From assembly GCA_021325385.1 (NCBI GenBank), contig JAJPHH010000032.1, forward strand, positions 62,001 through 126,000: DNA of 64,000 nt. Reading direction: 5' to 3'. The notes under the pieces were generated by a model. The model saw nothing but the letters and a program-made list of their open reading frames with translations, ran no database searches and was not told where the DNA came from. Numbering within the stretch: position 1 is the first letter of the stretch; every line of letters begins with the position of its first letter. The position numbers were made by a program, and so were the translations under genes. Positions 44,603 through 52,972 of this stretch are shown one piece after another. The stretch is from Alphaproteobacteria bacterium. GTDB lineage: Bacteria; Pseudomonadota; Alphaproteobacteria; Rhizobiales; Beijerinckiaceae.

Positions 44603-45836
44603 GTGTCGACGAGTTTCGGCAATCAACCTCACCCTCAGCGCTTAGGCGGCATCGCCCGCGGCGGGCGCGATTTCGTCCGCACCATGGCCGCGCTGTTCAG
44701 CGGCGGGTTTTCGACTTTCGCGCTCCTCTATAGCGCGCAGCCGCTCCTGCCGGCTTTAGCGCGCGAATTTTCCGTCTCACCGGCGACCAGCAGCTTGGCG
44801 CTTTCGGCGACCACCGGAACGCTCGCCTTCGCGCTGCTGATCGCCGGCACGATTTCCGACGCGTTTGGTCGCAAACGCGTGATGGTCGCCTCGCTCGCCG
44901 CGTCCTCGACGATCACGATCCTCGCCGCGTTCGCCCGTGATTGGGGTCAGCTCGTCGCGCTGCGCGCCTTGACCGGACTCGCTCTGTCGGCCTACCAGCC
45001 GTGGCCATGGCCTATCTCGCCGAAAATGGCGGCCAATGCGATGGGCCTCGCCATGGGCCTTTACATCGCCAGCAACACGGTTGGCGGGCTTGCCGGCCGT
45101 TTGGTCGGCGCGGTTTCCGCCGATCACGGCGGCTGGCGCGACGGCTTCGCCTTGATCGGCGGCGTCGGGCTCCTGAGCGTCGTCCTCTTCGCGAAATCCT
45201 TGCCCGCTTCTCGCGCCTTCTCGCCGGTGCGGCCGCATCTTGGCGCTGACGCGCTCGTTGATCGGCCATTTCGCCGATCCGGGGTTGCGCCTTCTCTTTC
45301 TGATCAGTTTTCTGCTGATGGGCTGTTTCGTGACGGTCTACAACTATATCGGCTTCCGCCTGCTCGAGCCGCCCTTCTCCTTGAGCCAGACCGAGGTCGG
45401 CCTGATCTTCCTGCTCTACCTTCTCGGCGGCCTCAGTTCGGCGATGATGGGCGATCTGGCGGGCAGGATCGGCCGCCGCCGCGTCCTATGGAGCGCGATG
45501 GCGCGCTCATGCTTGCCGGCCTCGCCGCGACGCTCGCCGAGACTCTTCCGCTGATCATCGCCGGGGTCGGGTTGATCACGATCGGCTTTTTCGACGCCCA
45601 TTCGATCGCCTCGAGCTGGGGTGGGCTTGCGCGCCGAAAAAGCCAAGGCCCAGGCGGCCTCACTCTATCTTTTGTTCTACTATCTTGGCTCGAGCGTGGT
45701 CGGCACGGCAGGCGGCGTCTTCTATGCGCGAGGCGGCTGGCCGGGCGTCGCGGGTCTGGTCGGCGCGTTGACGGCGGGGGGATTGGCCTTGATGCTGGCG
45801 AAGGTTCCGCCGCCGAAATGGATGGCGAAAAATTAG
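44603..45836 (+). pseudogene. Major facilitator transporter, multiply frameshifted
   Basis: A YnfM-type MFS exporter broken by at least four shifts. In one frame it reads FALLYSAQPLLPALAREF, TGTLAFALLIAGTISDAFGRKRV and the later NAMGLAMGLYIASNTVGGLAG. The expected GLPAVAMAYLAE lies in another frame near 44995-45030. From 45240 the sequence continues in a second frame as LLFLISFLLMGCFVTVYNYIGFRLL and LIFLLYLLGGLSSAMMGDLAGRIGRRR. It then moves back to the first frame at about 45500 (LMLAGLAATLAETLPL) and to the second at about 45620 (AASLYLLFYYLGSSVVGTAGG). The start is probably GTG 44603. Many scattered shifts argue for decay, though poor sequence quality cannot be excluded. Confidence 0.75.
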
Positions 45837-45879
45837 GAATCAAAGCCTAAATCGCCGTGGGTCGAGCAGGGACCGTGGC

Positions 45880-46266
45880 ATGGACGCGCAAAATCTGACC
45901 GGCGTATGGAGCGGCTTTTATTCCTATCCGCTCGGTCTGCGGCCAAGCGTGTCGTTCATCGCAACCTTGATCGATAGCGGCGGCGCGATCAGCGGGACCG
46001 TTCACGAACAATGGTCCGCCGGCGGTCCCATGCTGTTCGCTTCGGCGCAGGGGAGCCGGAGCGGCGCGGCGGTCCAATTCGTCAAGGCCTATGAGAGCGG
46101 CAAGCCGCATCGCCGGCCCATCTTCTATGAAGGTCAGATCGACGCCGAGGCGACTGAGATCGAGGGCCGCTGGAGGATTTCCGGCAATTGGTCGGGCAAA
46201 TTTCTGATGAAGCGCTCGCGCGCTCCGGCGGAAGCGGTGGAGCGCGAAATCGAGGCGGTGGTCTGA
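45880..46266 (+). CDS. Small conserved hypothetical protein
   Basis: A 128-residue protein beginning [19 protein letters not shown]. Alternating strand-like segments ([60 protein letters not shown]) suggest a compact beta-barrel, resembling small lipocalin-like proteins. There is no signal peptide or catalytic motif. It directly precedes the nitrile hydratase genes, with a 74-bp gap, and may be part of the same transcript. The function is unknown. Confidence 0.7.
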   Translation: MDAQNLTGVWSGFYSYPLGLRPSVSFIATLIDSGGAISGTVHEQWSAGGPMLFASAQGSRSGAAVQFVKAYESGKPHRRPIFYEGQIDAEATEIEGRWRISGNWSGKFLMKRSRAPAEAVEREIEAVV

Positions 46267-46340
46267 GCCAGAATCCGGCGGCGCGCGCAAGCGGACCGCC
46301 TTTGCGCTATGATGCCGCCGGCGCGGAACGAGGCGGAGCC

Positions 46341-46964
46341 ATGCACGATCACCACGAGGACGAGCACGAGCAACGGGCGCCGGGCGAAGACATGGCCCTA
46401 CGGGTCAAGGCGCTTGAATCGCTGCTTGTCGAAAAAGGCTATGTCGATCCGGCGGCGCTCGACGCGCTGATCGAGACCTATGAGACGCGAGTCGGCCCGC
46501 GCAACGGCGCCAAGGTCGTCGCGAAGGCGTGGACCGAGCCGGATTTCCTTGATTGGCTTCGGCGCGATGCGACCGCGGCCATCGCTTCGCTCGGTTTCGC
46601 CGGCCGGCAAGGCGAACATATGGTCGCGATCGAGAACACGGCCGAGACCCATAATCTCGTCGTCTGCACTTTGTGCTCCTGCTATCCCTGGCCCGTTCTC
46701 GGCCTGCCGCCGGTCTGGTACAAATCGCCGCCCTACCGCTCGCGCGCGGTGCGCGATCCGCGCGGCGTGCTCGCCGAATTCGGGGTCGAGCTGCCGGCCA
46801 GCGTCGCCATTCGAGTCTGGGATTCGACGGCGGAGATCCGTTATCTCGTCATTCCGATGCGGCCGGCGGGAACGGAAGGCTGGCCGGCGGAGCGTCTGGA
46901 GCGCTTGGTCACCCGTGATTCCATGATCGGCGCAGGCCTGCCTCTGCGCCCGGAGGCGTTCTGA
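46341..46964 (+). CDS. nthA: Nitrile hydratase alpha subunit (cobalt type)
   Basis: A 207-residue metal-binding subunit that hydrates nitriles to amides. The claw motif is [11 protein letters not shown], Cys109, Cys112 and Cys114; Thr between the first two cysteines is the cobalt type (iron enzymes have Ser). The following [26 protein letters not shown] is also diagnostic. The His-rich N-terminus [10 protein letters not shown] could help hold metal. The start at 46341 follows GGCGGAG. Its stop TGA is directly followed by the beta-subunit ATG. Thiocyanate hydrolase gamma subunits share the claw but not this three-gene arrangement. Confidence 0.93.
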   Translation: MHDHHEDEHEQRAPGEDMALRVKALESLLVEKGYVDPAALDALIETYETRVGPRNGAKVVAKAWTEPDFLDWLRRDATAAIASLGFAGRQGEHMVAIENTAETHNLVVCTLCSCYPWPVLGLPPVWYKSPPYRSRAVRDPRGVLAEFGVELPASVAIRVWDSTAEIRYLVIPMRPAGTEGWPAERLERLVTRDSMIGAGLPLRPEAF

Positions 46965-47624
46965 ATGATCGGCGGACAGGACCTTGGCGGCGTCATGGGA
47001 TTTGGCCGGATCGAGGCCGAGGCGGACGAGCCGATCTTTCATTCGGAATGGGAGCGTCGCGCTTTCGCGCTGACCCTCGCGTCAGGCGCCTTGGGTCAAT
47101 GGAATATCGACGCCTCCCGCCACGCCCGCGAGGCGCGGCCGCCGACGGACTATCTCTCGTCGAGTTATTACGAGCTCTGGCTCAAGGGCCTGGAGACGCT
47201 GCTGCTCGCCAAGGGCCTCATGACGGCCGAAGAGATCGCCGCCGGGCGCGCTTCGACCCCGCCGAAAGTGGTCGGCCGCGCCCTCAAGGCGGCGGACGTC
47301 GCCGCGGCGCTGGCGAGAGGCGGGCCCGCCGATCGGCCGCTCGCCAATCCGGCGCGTTTTCAGGCCGGCGATCGGGTGAGAACGAAAGTACTTTACACGA
47401 CCGGGCATACGCGGCTGCCGCGCTACGCCTTCGGCAAGATCGGCCGCATCGAAGCTGTTCGCGGCGGCTTCGTTCTGCCGGACTCGGCGGCGGCGGGGCG
47501 CGGCGAAGCGCCCGAATGGCTCTATACTGTCGAGTTTTCTGGGCGCGAATTGTGGGGCGGCGGCGCGGACGGGAAACTCCAAGTCTCGATCGACGCATGG
47601 GAGAGCTATCTTGACCCGGCCTGA
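46965..47624 (+). CDS. nthB: Nitrile hydratase beta subunit
   Basis: A 219-residue partner subunit that helps form the active site. It starts MIGGQDLGGVMGFGRIEAE, the usual N-terminus, then HSEWERRAFALTLASGALGQWNID. The C-terminal half has RFQAGDRVRTKVLYTTGHTRLPRYA and LYTVEFSGRELWG, the SH3-like part. It begins immediately after the alpha subunit and overlaps the accessory gene by 14 bp, giving the order alpha-beta-accessory. Confidence 0.93.
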   Translation: MIGGQDLGGVMGFGRIEAEADEPIFHSEWERRAFALTLASGALGQWNIDASRHAREARPPTDYLSSSYYELWLKGLETLLLAKGLMTAEEIAAGRASTPPKVVGRALKAADVAAALARGGPADRPLANPARFQAGDRVRTKVLYTTGHTRLPRYAFGKIGRIEAVRGGFVLPDSAAAGRGEAPEWLYTVEFSGRELWGGGADGKLQVSIDAWESYLDPA

Positions 47625-47970
47625 CGCGCCGCTGCAAAGCGCACAAGCGGACGCGCCCGCTTTCGGAGCGCCGTGGGAGGCCGAGGCGTTCGCGCTGGCG
47701 GTTCTCTTGAACGAGCGCGGCGTCTTCGCTTGGGCGGAATGGACGCGCGCGCTGGCTGACGAGATCCATCGCCCGACGACCGAAGGGCGGAGCTATTTCC
47801 AGCATTGGGTCGCGGCGCTCGAACGGCTCGTCGCCGAAAAGAAATTGGCCGATCCGGTCGAACTTGCGGCGCGGCGCGACGCCTGGGACCGCGCGACGCG
47901 CGCCACCCCGCATGGCCAGCCGATCCTGTTGCAGAACGATCCGCTCGCGCCGGGCGGCGCGGCGGGGTAG
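47611..47970 (+). CDS. Nitrile hydratase accessory (activator/metallochaperone) protein
   Basis: A 119-residue protein resembling the N-terminal half of the beta subunit (PWEAEAFALAVLLNERGVFAWAEWTRALADEI and YFQHWVAALERLVAEK). Such P14K/NhlE-like proteins bind the alpha subunit and insert cobalt by subunit swapping. It starts with TTG 47611 inside the end of the beta gene and ends 7 bp before recO, so it is translationally coupled to the hydratase. Confidence 0.85.
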   Translation: MTRPDAPLQSAQADAPAFGAPWEAEAFALAVLLNERGVFAWAEWTRALADEIHRPTTEGRSYFQHWVAALERLVAEKKLADPVELAARRDAWDRATRATPHGQPILLQNDPLAPGGAAG

Positions 47971-47977
47971 GGGCGCG

Positions 47978-48736
47978 ATGGAATGGCGCGACGAAGGCGT
48001 CGTCCTCGGCGTCAAGAAATACGGCGAGACCTCGGTCATCGCCGAGCTTTTGACGCGCGGCCATGGCCGCCATCTCGGTCTCGTGCGCGGCGGTCGCTCG
48101 GCCCGCTTCCAGAGCCTGCTCCAGCCTGGCAATTCGCTGCTTCTCGTCTGGCGGGCGCGGCTCGACGAGCATCTCGGCTATCTCGCTGTGGAGCCGCTCG
48201 CTTTGAGGGCGGGACGGTTGATCGGCAGCGCGCTCGCGCTGCACGGGCTTTCGTACCTTGGCGCATTGGTGCGGCTCTTGCCCGAGCGCGATCCGCACGA
48301 AGCCTTGCACGAAGCGCTGACGGTGATCGTCGATCATCTCGACGCGCCTGACGTCGCGCCGGTCTTGGTCGCGCGATTCGAGGCCCGGATTCTCGCCGAA
48401 TGCGGCTTTGGTCTCGATCTCGAGACCTGCGCCGCCTCCGGCGTCCGCGACGACCTGATCTATGTCTCGCCGAAATCAGGCCGTGCGGTCAGCGCCGCGG
48501 CCGGCGCGCCTTGGCGCGACAAGCTGCTGCCGCTGCCGGCTTTCCTGCGCGGCGAAGACCGCGCGGCGCCGCCGGCGATCGATATAGCGGACGCGTTCCG
48601 GACGACGGGCTATTTCCTCGATCGCGACCTTTTCGGCCCGCGCGGCCTGCCGATGCCGGATTCGCGGCGGGCGTTTCTAATCGCGGCGTCCCTTCGCCCG
48701 GCAATCGGCGGAGAAGGGGAGCGGCGGCAGACTTAG
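47978..48736 (+). CDS. recO: DNA repair protein RecO
   Basis: A 252-residue recombination mediator in the RecFOR pathway, which loads RecA on gapped DNA. It starts MEWRDEGVVLGVKKYGET, with an OB-fold (residues about 1-80) and the helical domain with FEARILAECGFGLDLETCAASG. It normally follows era in alphaproteobacteria. The 3' end overlaps the convergent FMN dehydrogenase gene by 60 bp. Confidence 0.93.
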   Translation: MEWRDEGVVLGVKKYGETSVIAELLTRGHGRHLGLVRGGRSARFQSLLQPGNSLLLVWRARLDEHLGYLAVEPLALRAGRLIGSALALHGLSYLGALVRLLPERDPHEALHEALTVIVDHLDAPDVAPVLVARFEARILAECGFGLDLETCAASGVRDDLIYVSPKSGRAVSAAAGAPWRDKLLPLPAFLRGEDRAAPPAIDIADAFRTTGYFLDRDLFGPRGLPMPDSRRAFLIAASLRPAIGGEGERRQT

Positions 48737-49867
48737 TACATGGCGATCAAGCGCCTGGAGCGTATCCCATCCGCCCAGCGCCATCGCGCGATCGATCTCG
48801 CGGCGGAACAGATCCAGGGCCCAATACGCGCCGTCCTCCCCGGCGCAGGCGACGCCCCAAAGATGCGGCCGGCCGAGGAGCACGGCGCGGGCGCCGAGCG
48901 CCAGAGCTTTGAGCACGTCGATTCCGCGGCGAAAGCCGCCGTCGATCAGCACGGGCAGCTTGTCGCCGACCGCCTCGACCACCGCCGGCAAGGCCGCGAT
49001 CGACGCGATCGCGCCGTCGAGCTGACGCCCCCCATGATTGGAGACGACGATCGCGTCCGCGCCGCGCTGCTGCGCGCCGACCGCTTCATCCGGATGCAGC
49101 AGGCCCTTGATCACGAGCGGCCCCTCCCAAATCCCGCGCAGCCACTCGACGTCGCGCCAGCAGACGGCCGGATCGAGTTGCTCGGCCATCAGCGCGCCGA
49201 AAGCGCCTATCTTCATCCTCTCGCCGTAATTCACCGCGGTCGGCAGCGGCGTTCGCCGCATCCGCCAGAGCCAGCCCGGACGGCTCAACAGGTCGAGCGC
49301 GTTGCGCGCCGTCAGGCGAAGCGGAAAGGCCATGTTGTTCTTGAGATCGCGGTCGCGCCCCGCGGTCACCTGATTGTCGACGGTGAGGACGAGGCCGCGA
49401 TAGCCGGCCGCCTTGGCGCGCTCGGCGAATTCGGCGGTGACGCCGCGGTCCTTGAACAGGAAGACCTGCATCCATTTCGGCCCCGAAGAGGCCGCGCCGA
49501 TTTCTTCGATGGTCGAGGTCGAAGCGTGGCTCGTCGTGTAGATCGTGCCGAATCTCGCCGCGGCCCGCGCGGTCGCGATTTCCGCATGCGGCCAGAGCAG
49601 CCCGGCCAGTCCGGTCGGTCCGACGATAATCGGCGAGGGGAGCTTCACGCCGAGCAGTTCGACGGTTTGATCGCGCCGCGCCGCGCCACTCAGAAGCTTA
49701 GGTACGAACTCGATCTCGGCGAGCGCCGCCTCGTTGCGGCGCATGGTGATTTCGTCGCCCGCCGCGCCGTCGACCATGTCGAAGACCATGCGCGGCAGCC
49801 GCGCGCGCGCCGCTTCGCGCAACGCGCGGATGCTATAGAAGCGGCGCCGGAGCGCGGCCGCGTCCAT
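48677..49867 (-). CDS. FMN-dependent alpha-hydroxy acid dehydrogenase (LldD-like)
   Basis: A 396-residue flavoenzyme oxidising 2-hydroxy acids such as lactate or mandelate. It starts at the ATG 49867 (MDAAALRRRF), which overlaps the TGA of the preceding gene. Motifs seen are SPIIVGPTGLAGLLWPHAEIATARAAARFG, the catalytic base in DAIVVSNHGGRQLDGA, and GVDVLKALALGARAVLLGRP-like FMN phosphate binding. The frame stays open upstream, but that is not part of this protein. Context suggests a role in the lactone/hydroxy-acid cluster. Confidence 0.92.
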   Translation of the reverse strand: MDAAALRRRFYSIRALREAARARLPRMVFDMVDGAAGDEITMRRNEAALAEIEFVPKLLSGAARRDQTVELLGVKLPSPIIVGPTGLAGLLWPHAEIATARAAARFGTIYTTSHASTSTIEEIGAASSGPKWMQVFLFKDRGVTAEFAERAKAAGYRGLVLTVDNQVTAGRDRDLKNNMAFPLRLTARNALDLLSRPGWLWRMRRTPLPTAVNYGERMKIGAFGALMAEQLDPAVCWRDVEWLRGIWEGPLVIKGLLHPDEAVGAQQRGADAIVVSNHGGRQLDGAIASIAALPAVVEAVGDKLPVLIDGGFRRGIDVLKALALGARAVLLGRPHLWGVACAGEDGAYWALDLFRREIDRAMALGGWDTLQALDRHVLSLPPLPFSADCRAKGRRD

Positions 49868-50724
49868 CAGACGCTCAGCCGATAAGTCTTGATCGCGTTG
49901 TCGCGGAACAGCTTGCGCTTTTCGACGGCGCTCATGCCGCTCGTCGCCCAATCGACGACTTCGACCCATTGCCGATAGGTCCCGGCGAGCTCCGACACCG
50001 GCCAATCGCCGCCGAACATCACGCGATCGACGCCGAAACTCTCGATCACGTGGTCGATATAGGGGCGAAGCTGATCGCGCGTCCAGGCTGCGTGATCGGC
50101 CTCGGTCGCAACGCCCGAAAGCTTGCAGACGACATTGGGCAGGCCGGCCATTTCCTTGACCAGCCGTCGCCAAGGCTCGACCAACCCCGCTTTGATTCCC
50201 GGCTTGCCGATATGGTCAAGCACGAACGAGACTTCCGGGCTGCGGCGAACCATCTCCAGCGTATTCGGCAATTGATGATGGTAGATGCAAATGTCGAAGA
50301 GGAGATTGTATTTCGGCAGAAGCCTGAGCGCGTCGAGGAAGTCGGGCCTGAGCACGAAATCCGGATCGGGCTGATTCTGGATGAGACGGCGGACGCCGCG
50401 AACGACGGAGAGCTTCGCGATCTTCGTCATGTCCGGCTCGATCGCCTTGCCTTTTTCGAGCGGCAGGCAGGCGACGCAGCCTTTGACGCGATTGTCCTTG
50501 ATCGCGAGGCTTTCAATCCATTCCGCCTCGTCGAGATATTGCGGCATGTCGACGTCGACCTCGACGAAGACGAAGCCTTCCACCTGGTACGGCTTGGCGT
50601 AAGCGGCGAGGTCATCCGCTGTCCAGTCGCGGTTGAGCTTCGGCGCGCCGGCGGCCCACGAATAGCCAAAGCGCTTTTGATCGAGCAGATGGATGTGAGA
50701 ATCGATGATGGGAAAGTCGATCAT
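49867..50724 (-). CDS. COG3618-family amidohydrolase/lactonase
   Basis: A 285-residue TIM-barrel hydrolase of the L-fuconolactonase/2-pyrone-4,6-dicarboxylate lactonase family. The metal motif IDSHIHLLD lies at residues 6-14, DHIGKPG in the middle and GGDWPV near residue 240, as in that family. It probably opens a lactone to give a hydroxy acid, which would fit the following hydroxy-acid dehydrogenase. It overlaps that gene by one base. Confidence 0.87.
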   Translation of the reverse strand: MIDFPIIDSHIHLLDQKRFGYSWAAGAPKLNRDWTADDLAAYAKPYQVEGFVFVEVDVDMPQYLDEAEWIESLAIKDNRVKGCVACLPLEKGKAIEPDMTKIAKLSVVRGVRRLIQNQPDPDFVLRPDFLDALRLLPKYNLLFDICIYHHQLPNTLEMVRRSPEVSFVLDHIGKPGIKAGLVEPWRRLVKEMAGLPNVVCKLSGVATEADHAAWTRDQLRPYIDHVIESFGVDRVMFGGDWPVSELAGTYRQWVEVVDWATSGMSAVEKRKLFRDNAIKTYRLSV

Positions 50725-50793
50725 GGCGCTTCCTGGTCGTGCTGATTTTTCGAGCCGCCCGTCTCCCCGCCGCTACGCAGGGAGAAGGGCGAG

Positions 50794-51474
50794 CTAAACC
50801 CATCTTATGCGCTCTTTGGGCGTGAGCGGGACAATGTCTTCCACGTTCCTTGAACCGGCGCGCACGGCGGCGGAGGCTTTGGCTTCGGCCGCTCTCACGC
50901 GCTCGAGATTGTTCAGCGTCTCGGCGACGCCGTCGCGCGGCACGACAGCAACGCCGTCGCGATCGCCGAGGATAAGGTCGCCGGACGCGATCGTGCGGCC
51001 GCCGCAGACGATCGGCAGGCCGATCGAGCCTGGCCCCTTGAGATGGGGCGAATTCGGCGTCACGCCCATCGCGTAGACCGGAAGCAGCAAGGCCTCGACG
51101 TCGGCGCGGTCGCGGATCAGCCCGTCGGTGACGAAACCGGCCGCGCCGCGATTCTTGGCCACGCCCAGCAAGAGATCGCCGACGACTGCGGTTCCGGCAT
51201 GGCCGCCCGTCGCGACGACGAGGACGTCGCCCGGCTGGCACATCGCGACGGCGGTCGTCAGAGGCAACACGTCGGCCGGGCCGCATTGGCAGGTGAGCGC
51301 GACGCCAAGCAGCGAAGTTCCAGAAATCGGTTTGATCCGCCAGTCCAGCGCGCCGTCGCCGCCCATCGCATCGCAGAGAAAGCTCAAGGGAACGCCCCGA
51401 AAGGCTTCGATCTCGGCCGCGCTCGGCCGCTCGATGTTGCGCGCGACGGTGAGAAGCGGCGGCTCTTCGATCAT
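50794..51474 (-). CDS. RraA/HMG-aldolase family protein
   Basis: A 226-residue protein of the RraA family, which includes 4-hydroxy-4-methyl-2-oxoglutarate and oxaloacetate-type aldolases as well as the RNase E inhibitor RraA. It shows CDAMGGDGALDWRIKP, VVATGGHAGTAVVGDLLLGVAKNRGAAGFVTDG and LILGDRDGVAVVP, the substrate/metal-binding set of the aldolases. Its place upstream of the lactonase and dehydrogenase genes suggests a metabolic role, not RNase control. Confidence 0.85.
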   Translation of the reverse strand: MIEEPPLLTVARNIERPSAAEIEAFRGVPLSFLCDAMGGDGALDWRIKPISGTSLLGVALTCQCGPADVLPLTTAVAMCQPGDVLVVATGGHAGTAVVGDLLLGVAKNRGAAGFVTDGLIRDRADVEALLLPVYAMGVTPNSPHLKGPGSIGLPIVCGGRTIASGDLILGDRDGVAVVPRDGVAETLNNLERVRAAEAKASAAVRAGSRNVEDIVPLTPKERIRWV

Positions 51475-51883
51475 TTTAAAATCGCTCCGGAATCGAGCGG
51501 CCGTCTATGCGGTCCCTTCAGGCGTTTCCCTTTCGATGTTAGAGCAAATTGCGGCGTCGTGCGAAAGTGGCGGCTTTCATGACTTGAGCCGCTGGCGCCG
51601 GCTAAGCTTTCGCCGGCGAGGAGCCGGTCTCACAGCGCTGGAAAGACCGGAAGCCGACCGGCCGGCTGGACCTTGCGCTTGTTCGGAGAGGCGTCGAAGA
51701 GTCTTTCCGGCGTTGCCAGCCTCCAAGCCGATCGATTACCTTTGGCGTTCTGCTCCGCGCTCCGTTCGGAGCGCAGAGCAGAATGTTGTTCGTGCGAGAA
51801 GAGTTAAAAGTTATCGCCGGCCGCCTGCGAGCGCTTGGGACCGCAGCATTTCAGTCCATGATTTCTAGGGCCAGCGAAAAGTC
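51475..51883. other. Divergent intergenic region with a long hairpin
   Basis: About 409 bp between divergent genes. No gene is supported. It contains a 16-bp stem with one C/A mismatch and a GTTC loop at 51748-51783, about 100 bp upstream of the cyclase start. It could be an RNA structure in the cyclase leader or a repeat remnant. Promoters of both flanking genes should lie here. Confidence 0.45.
51748..51783. repeat. Long stem-loop in the cyclase leader region
   Basis: TTCTGCTCCGCGCTCC pairs with GGAGCGCAGAGCAGAA around a 4-nt loop, with a single C/A mismatch. No T-run follows, so it is not an obvious terminator. Confidence 0.5.
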
Positions 51884-52684
51884 ATGACCGCCCCAGCATC
51901 GTCCAAAGCAGCATCAGGCATGAGCACAGGGATCGAACGCAGGCTGACCAATATTCTCTCCGCCGACGTCTACGGCTACAGCCGCCTGATGGGGTCGGAC
52001 GAGGCCGGGACGCTGGCGCTGCTTAACGATTATAAGGACGTCATGGCCAAGCTGATCGCCCAGTATCGCGGGCGGGTGGTGAGCGCCGCGGGCGACAGCA
52101 TGCTCGCGGAGTTCCCGAGCTCCGTCATGGCGGTGCAGGCGGCCGTCGAGGTCCAGCGCCAGCTTGCCGAGCGCAATCAGAAACTCGAGCCGGACCGGCA
52201 GATGTGGTTTCGCATCGGCGTCAATCTCGGCGACGTGATCGTCGAGCGGGACGACATATTCGGCGACGACGTCAACATCGCCGCGCGGCTCCAATCCATG
52301 GCGGATCCCGGCGGCGTCTTAATTTCTGGTACGGTATTCGATCAGGTAAAGAACAAGCTCAGCCTGAGCTTCAATTTCCTGGGTCCTCAGCGGCTGAAGA
52401 ACATCGACGCCGAAGTGCCTGTCTACAGCGCCGTAATCGGCGCCGCCAGCGCGTCTTTCGACGTTAAGGGCAATCAGAAAGATGCGCCGCAGAAGAGGCG
52501 GCAGCAACTGGTCATGAGCGCGGTCCGGGCCGGCGCGATCGTTGCGTTCTTCGGCGCCATCAACCTGTTCTCCTGGGGCGGCCATTTCTGGTTTCAATGG
52601 CCGTCCTTGGTCGTGCTCTTGATCTTCGTCGTCCGAGCGACCTACATCTATCGACAGCAGACTGGGGAGCCCTCTAAGCGCTGA
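51884..52684 (+). CDS. Class III adenylate/guanylate cyclase with C-terminal membrane anchor
   Basis: A 266-residue nucleotide cyclase. The catalytic domain (about 18-185) contains SADVYGYSRLMGSDEAGT with the first metal Asp, SAAGDSMLAEF, FRIGVNLGDVIVERDDIFGDDVNIAARL and LKNIDAEVPVY. Two hydrophobic segments near the C-terminus (AGAIVAFFGAINLFSWG and PSLVVLLIFVVRATYIY) anchor it in the membrane. The start is ATG 51884, though the ATG 12 codons later (MSTGIERRL) is also possible. It is one of three such cyclases in this window. Confidence 0.9.
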   Translation: MTAPASSKAASGMSTGIERRLTNILSADVYGYSRLMGSDEAGTLALLNDYKDVMAKLIAQYRGRVVSAAGDSMLAEFPSSVMAVQAAVEVQRQLAERNQKLEPDRQMWFRIGVNLGDVIVERDDIFGDDVNIAARLQSMADPGGVLISGTVFDQVKNKLSLSFNFLGPQRLKNIDAEVPVYSAVIGAASASFDVKGNQKDAPQKRRQQLVMSAVRAGAIVAFFGAINLFSWGGHFWFQWPSLVVLLIFVVRATYIYRQQTGEPSKR

Positions 52685-52706
52685 GATCACGGAAATTGGC
52701 GTGATC
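52685..52706 (+). terminator. Weak hairpin after the first cyclase
   Basis: GATCACG-N8-CGTGATC immediately after the stop codon, followed by CGTTATTC. The 7-bp stem is perfect but the T-run is poor. Confidence 0.35.
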
Positions 52707-52972
52707 CGTTATTCGGGCGGCGTCGCCGCCCACCGCGCCGAAAGCTCCGAGGGGCGCTGAAAAAACTGCGCTTGGCGGCTCTTCGAAAATGTCAGATCGC
52801 CACAGCTAGCCAGGAGGCGCCGGACTGTTTCCGGCAGCGATATTAGGCAAAATTCCCACATTCTACTCATGCGAGACGTGGCGCTCATTTGACGGGAATG
52901 GAGGGCGGTCAGCCGCTTCCCCCCGGTTTGAATAGCGATTAACCTGCGATACGGCGACGACCCGAAAGCTAT

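Noticed and set aside
46341-47970. Thiocyanate hydrolase instead of nitrile hydratase
   Set aside because: The claw motif is shared, but the second gene is a full-length beta subunit and the third matches the accessory chaperone, so the set fits nitrile hydratase.
47284-48132. Minus-strand open frame over the nitrile hydratase genes
   Set aside because: Arg/Pro-rich antisense shadow without motifs.
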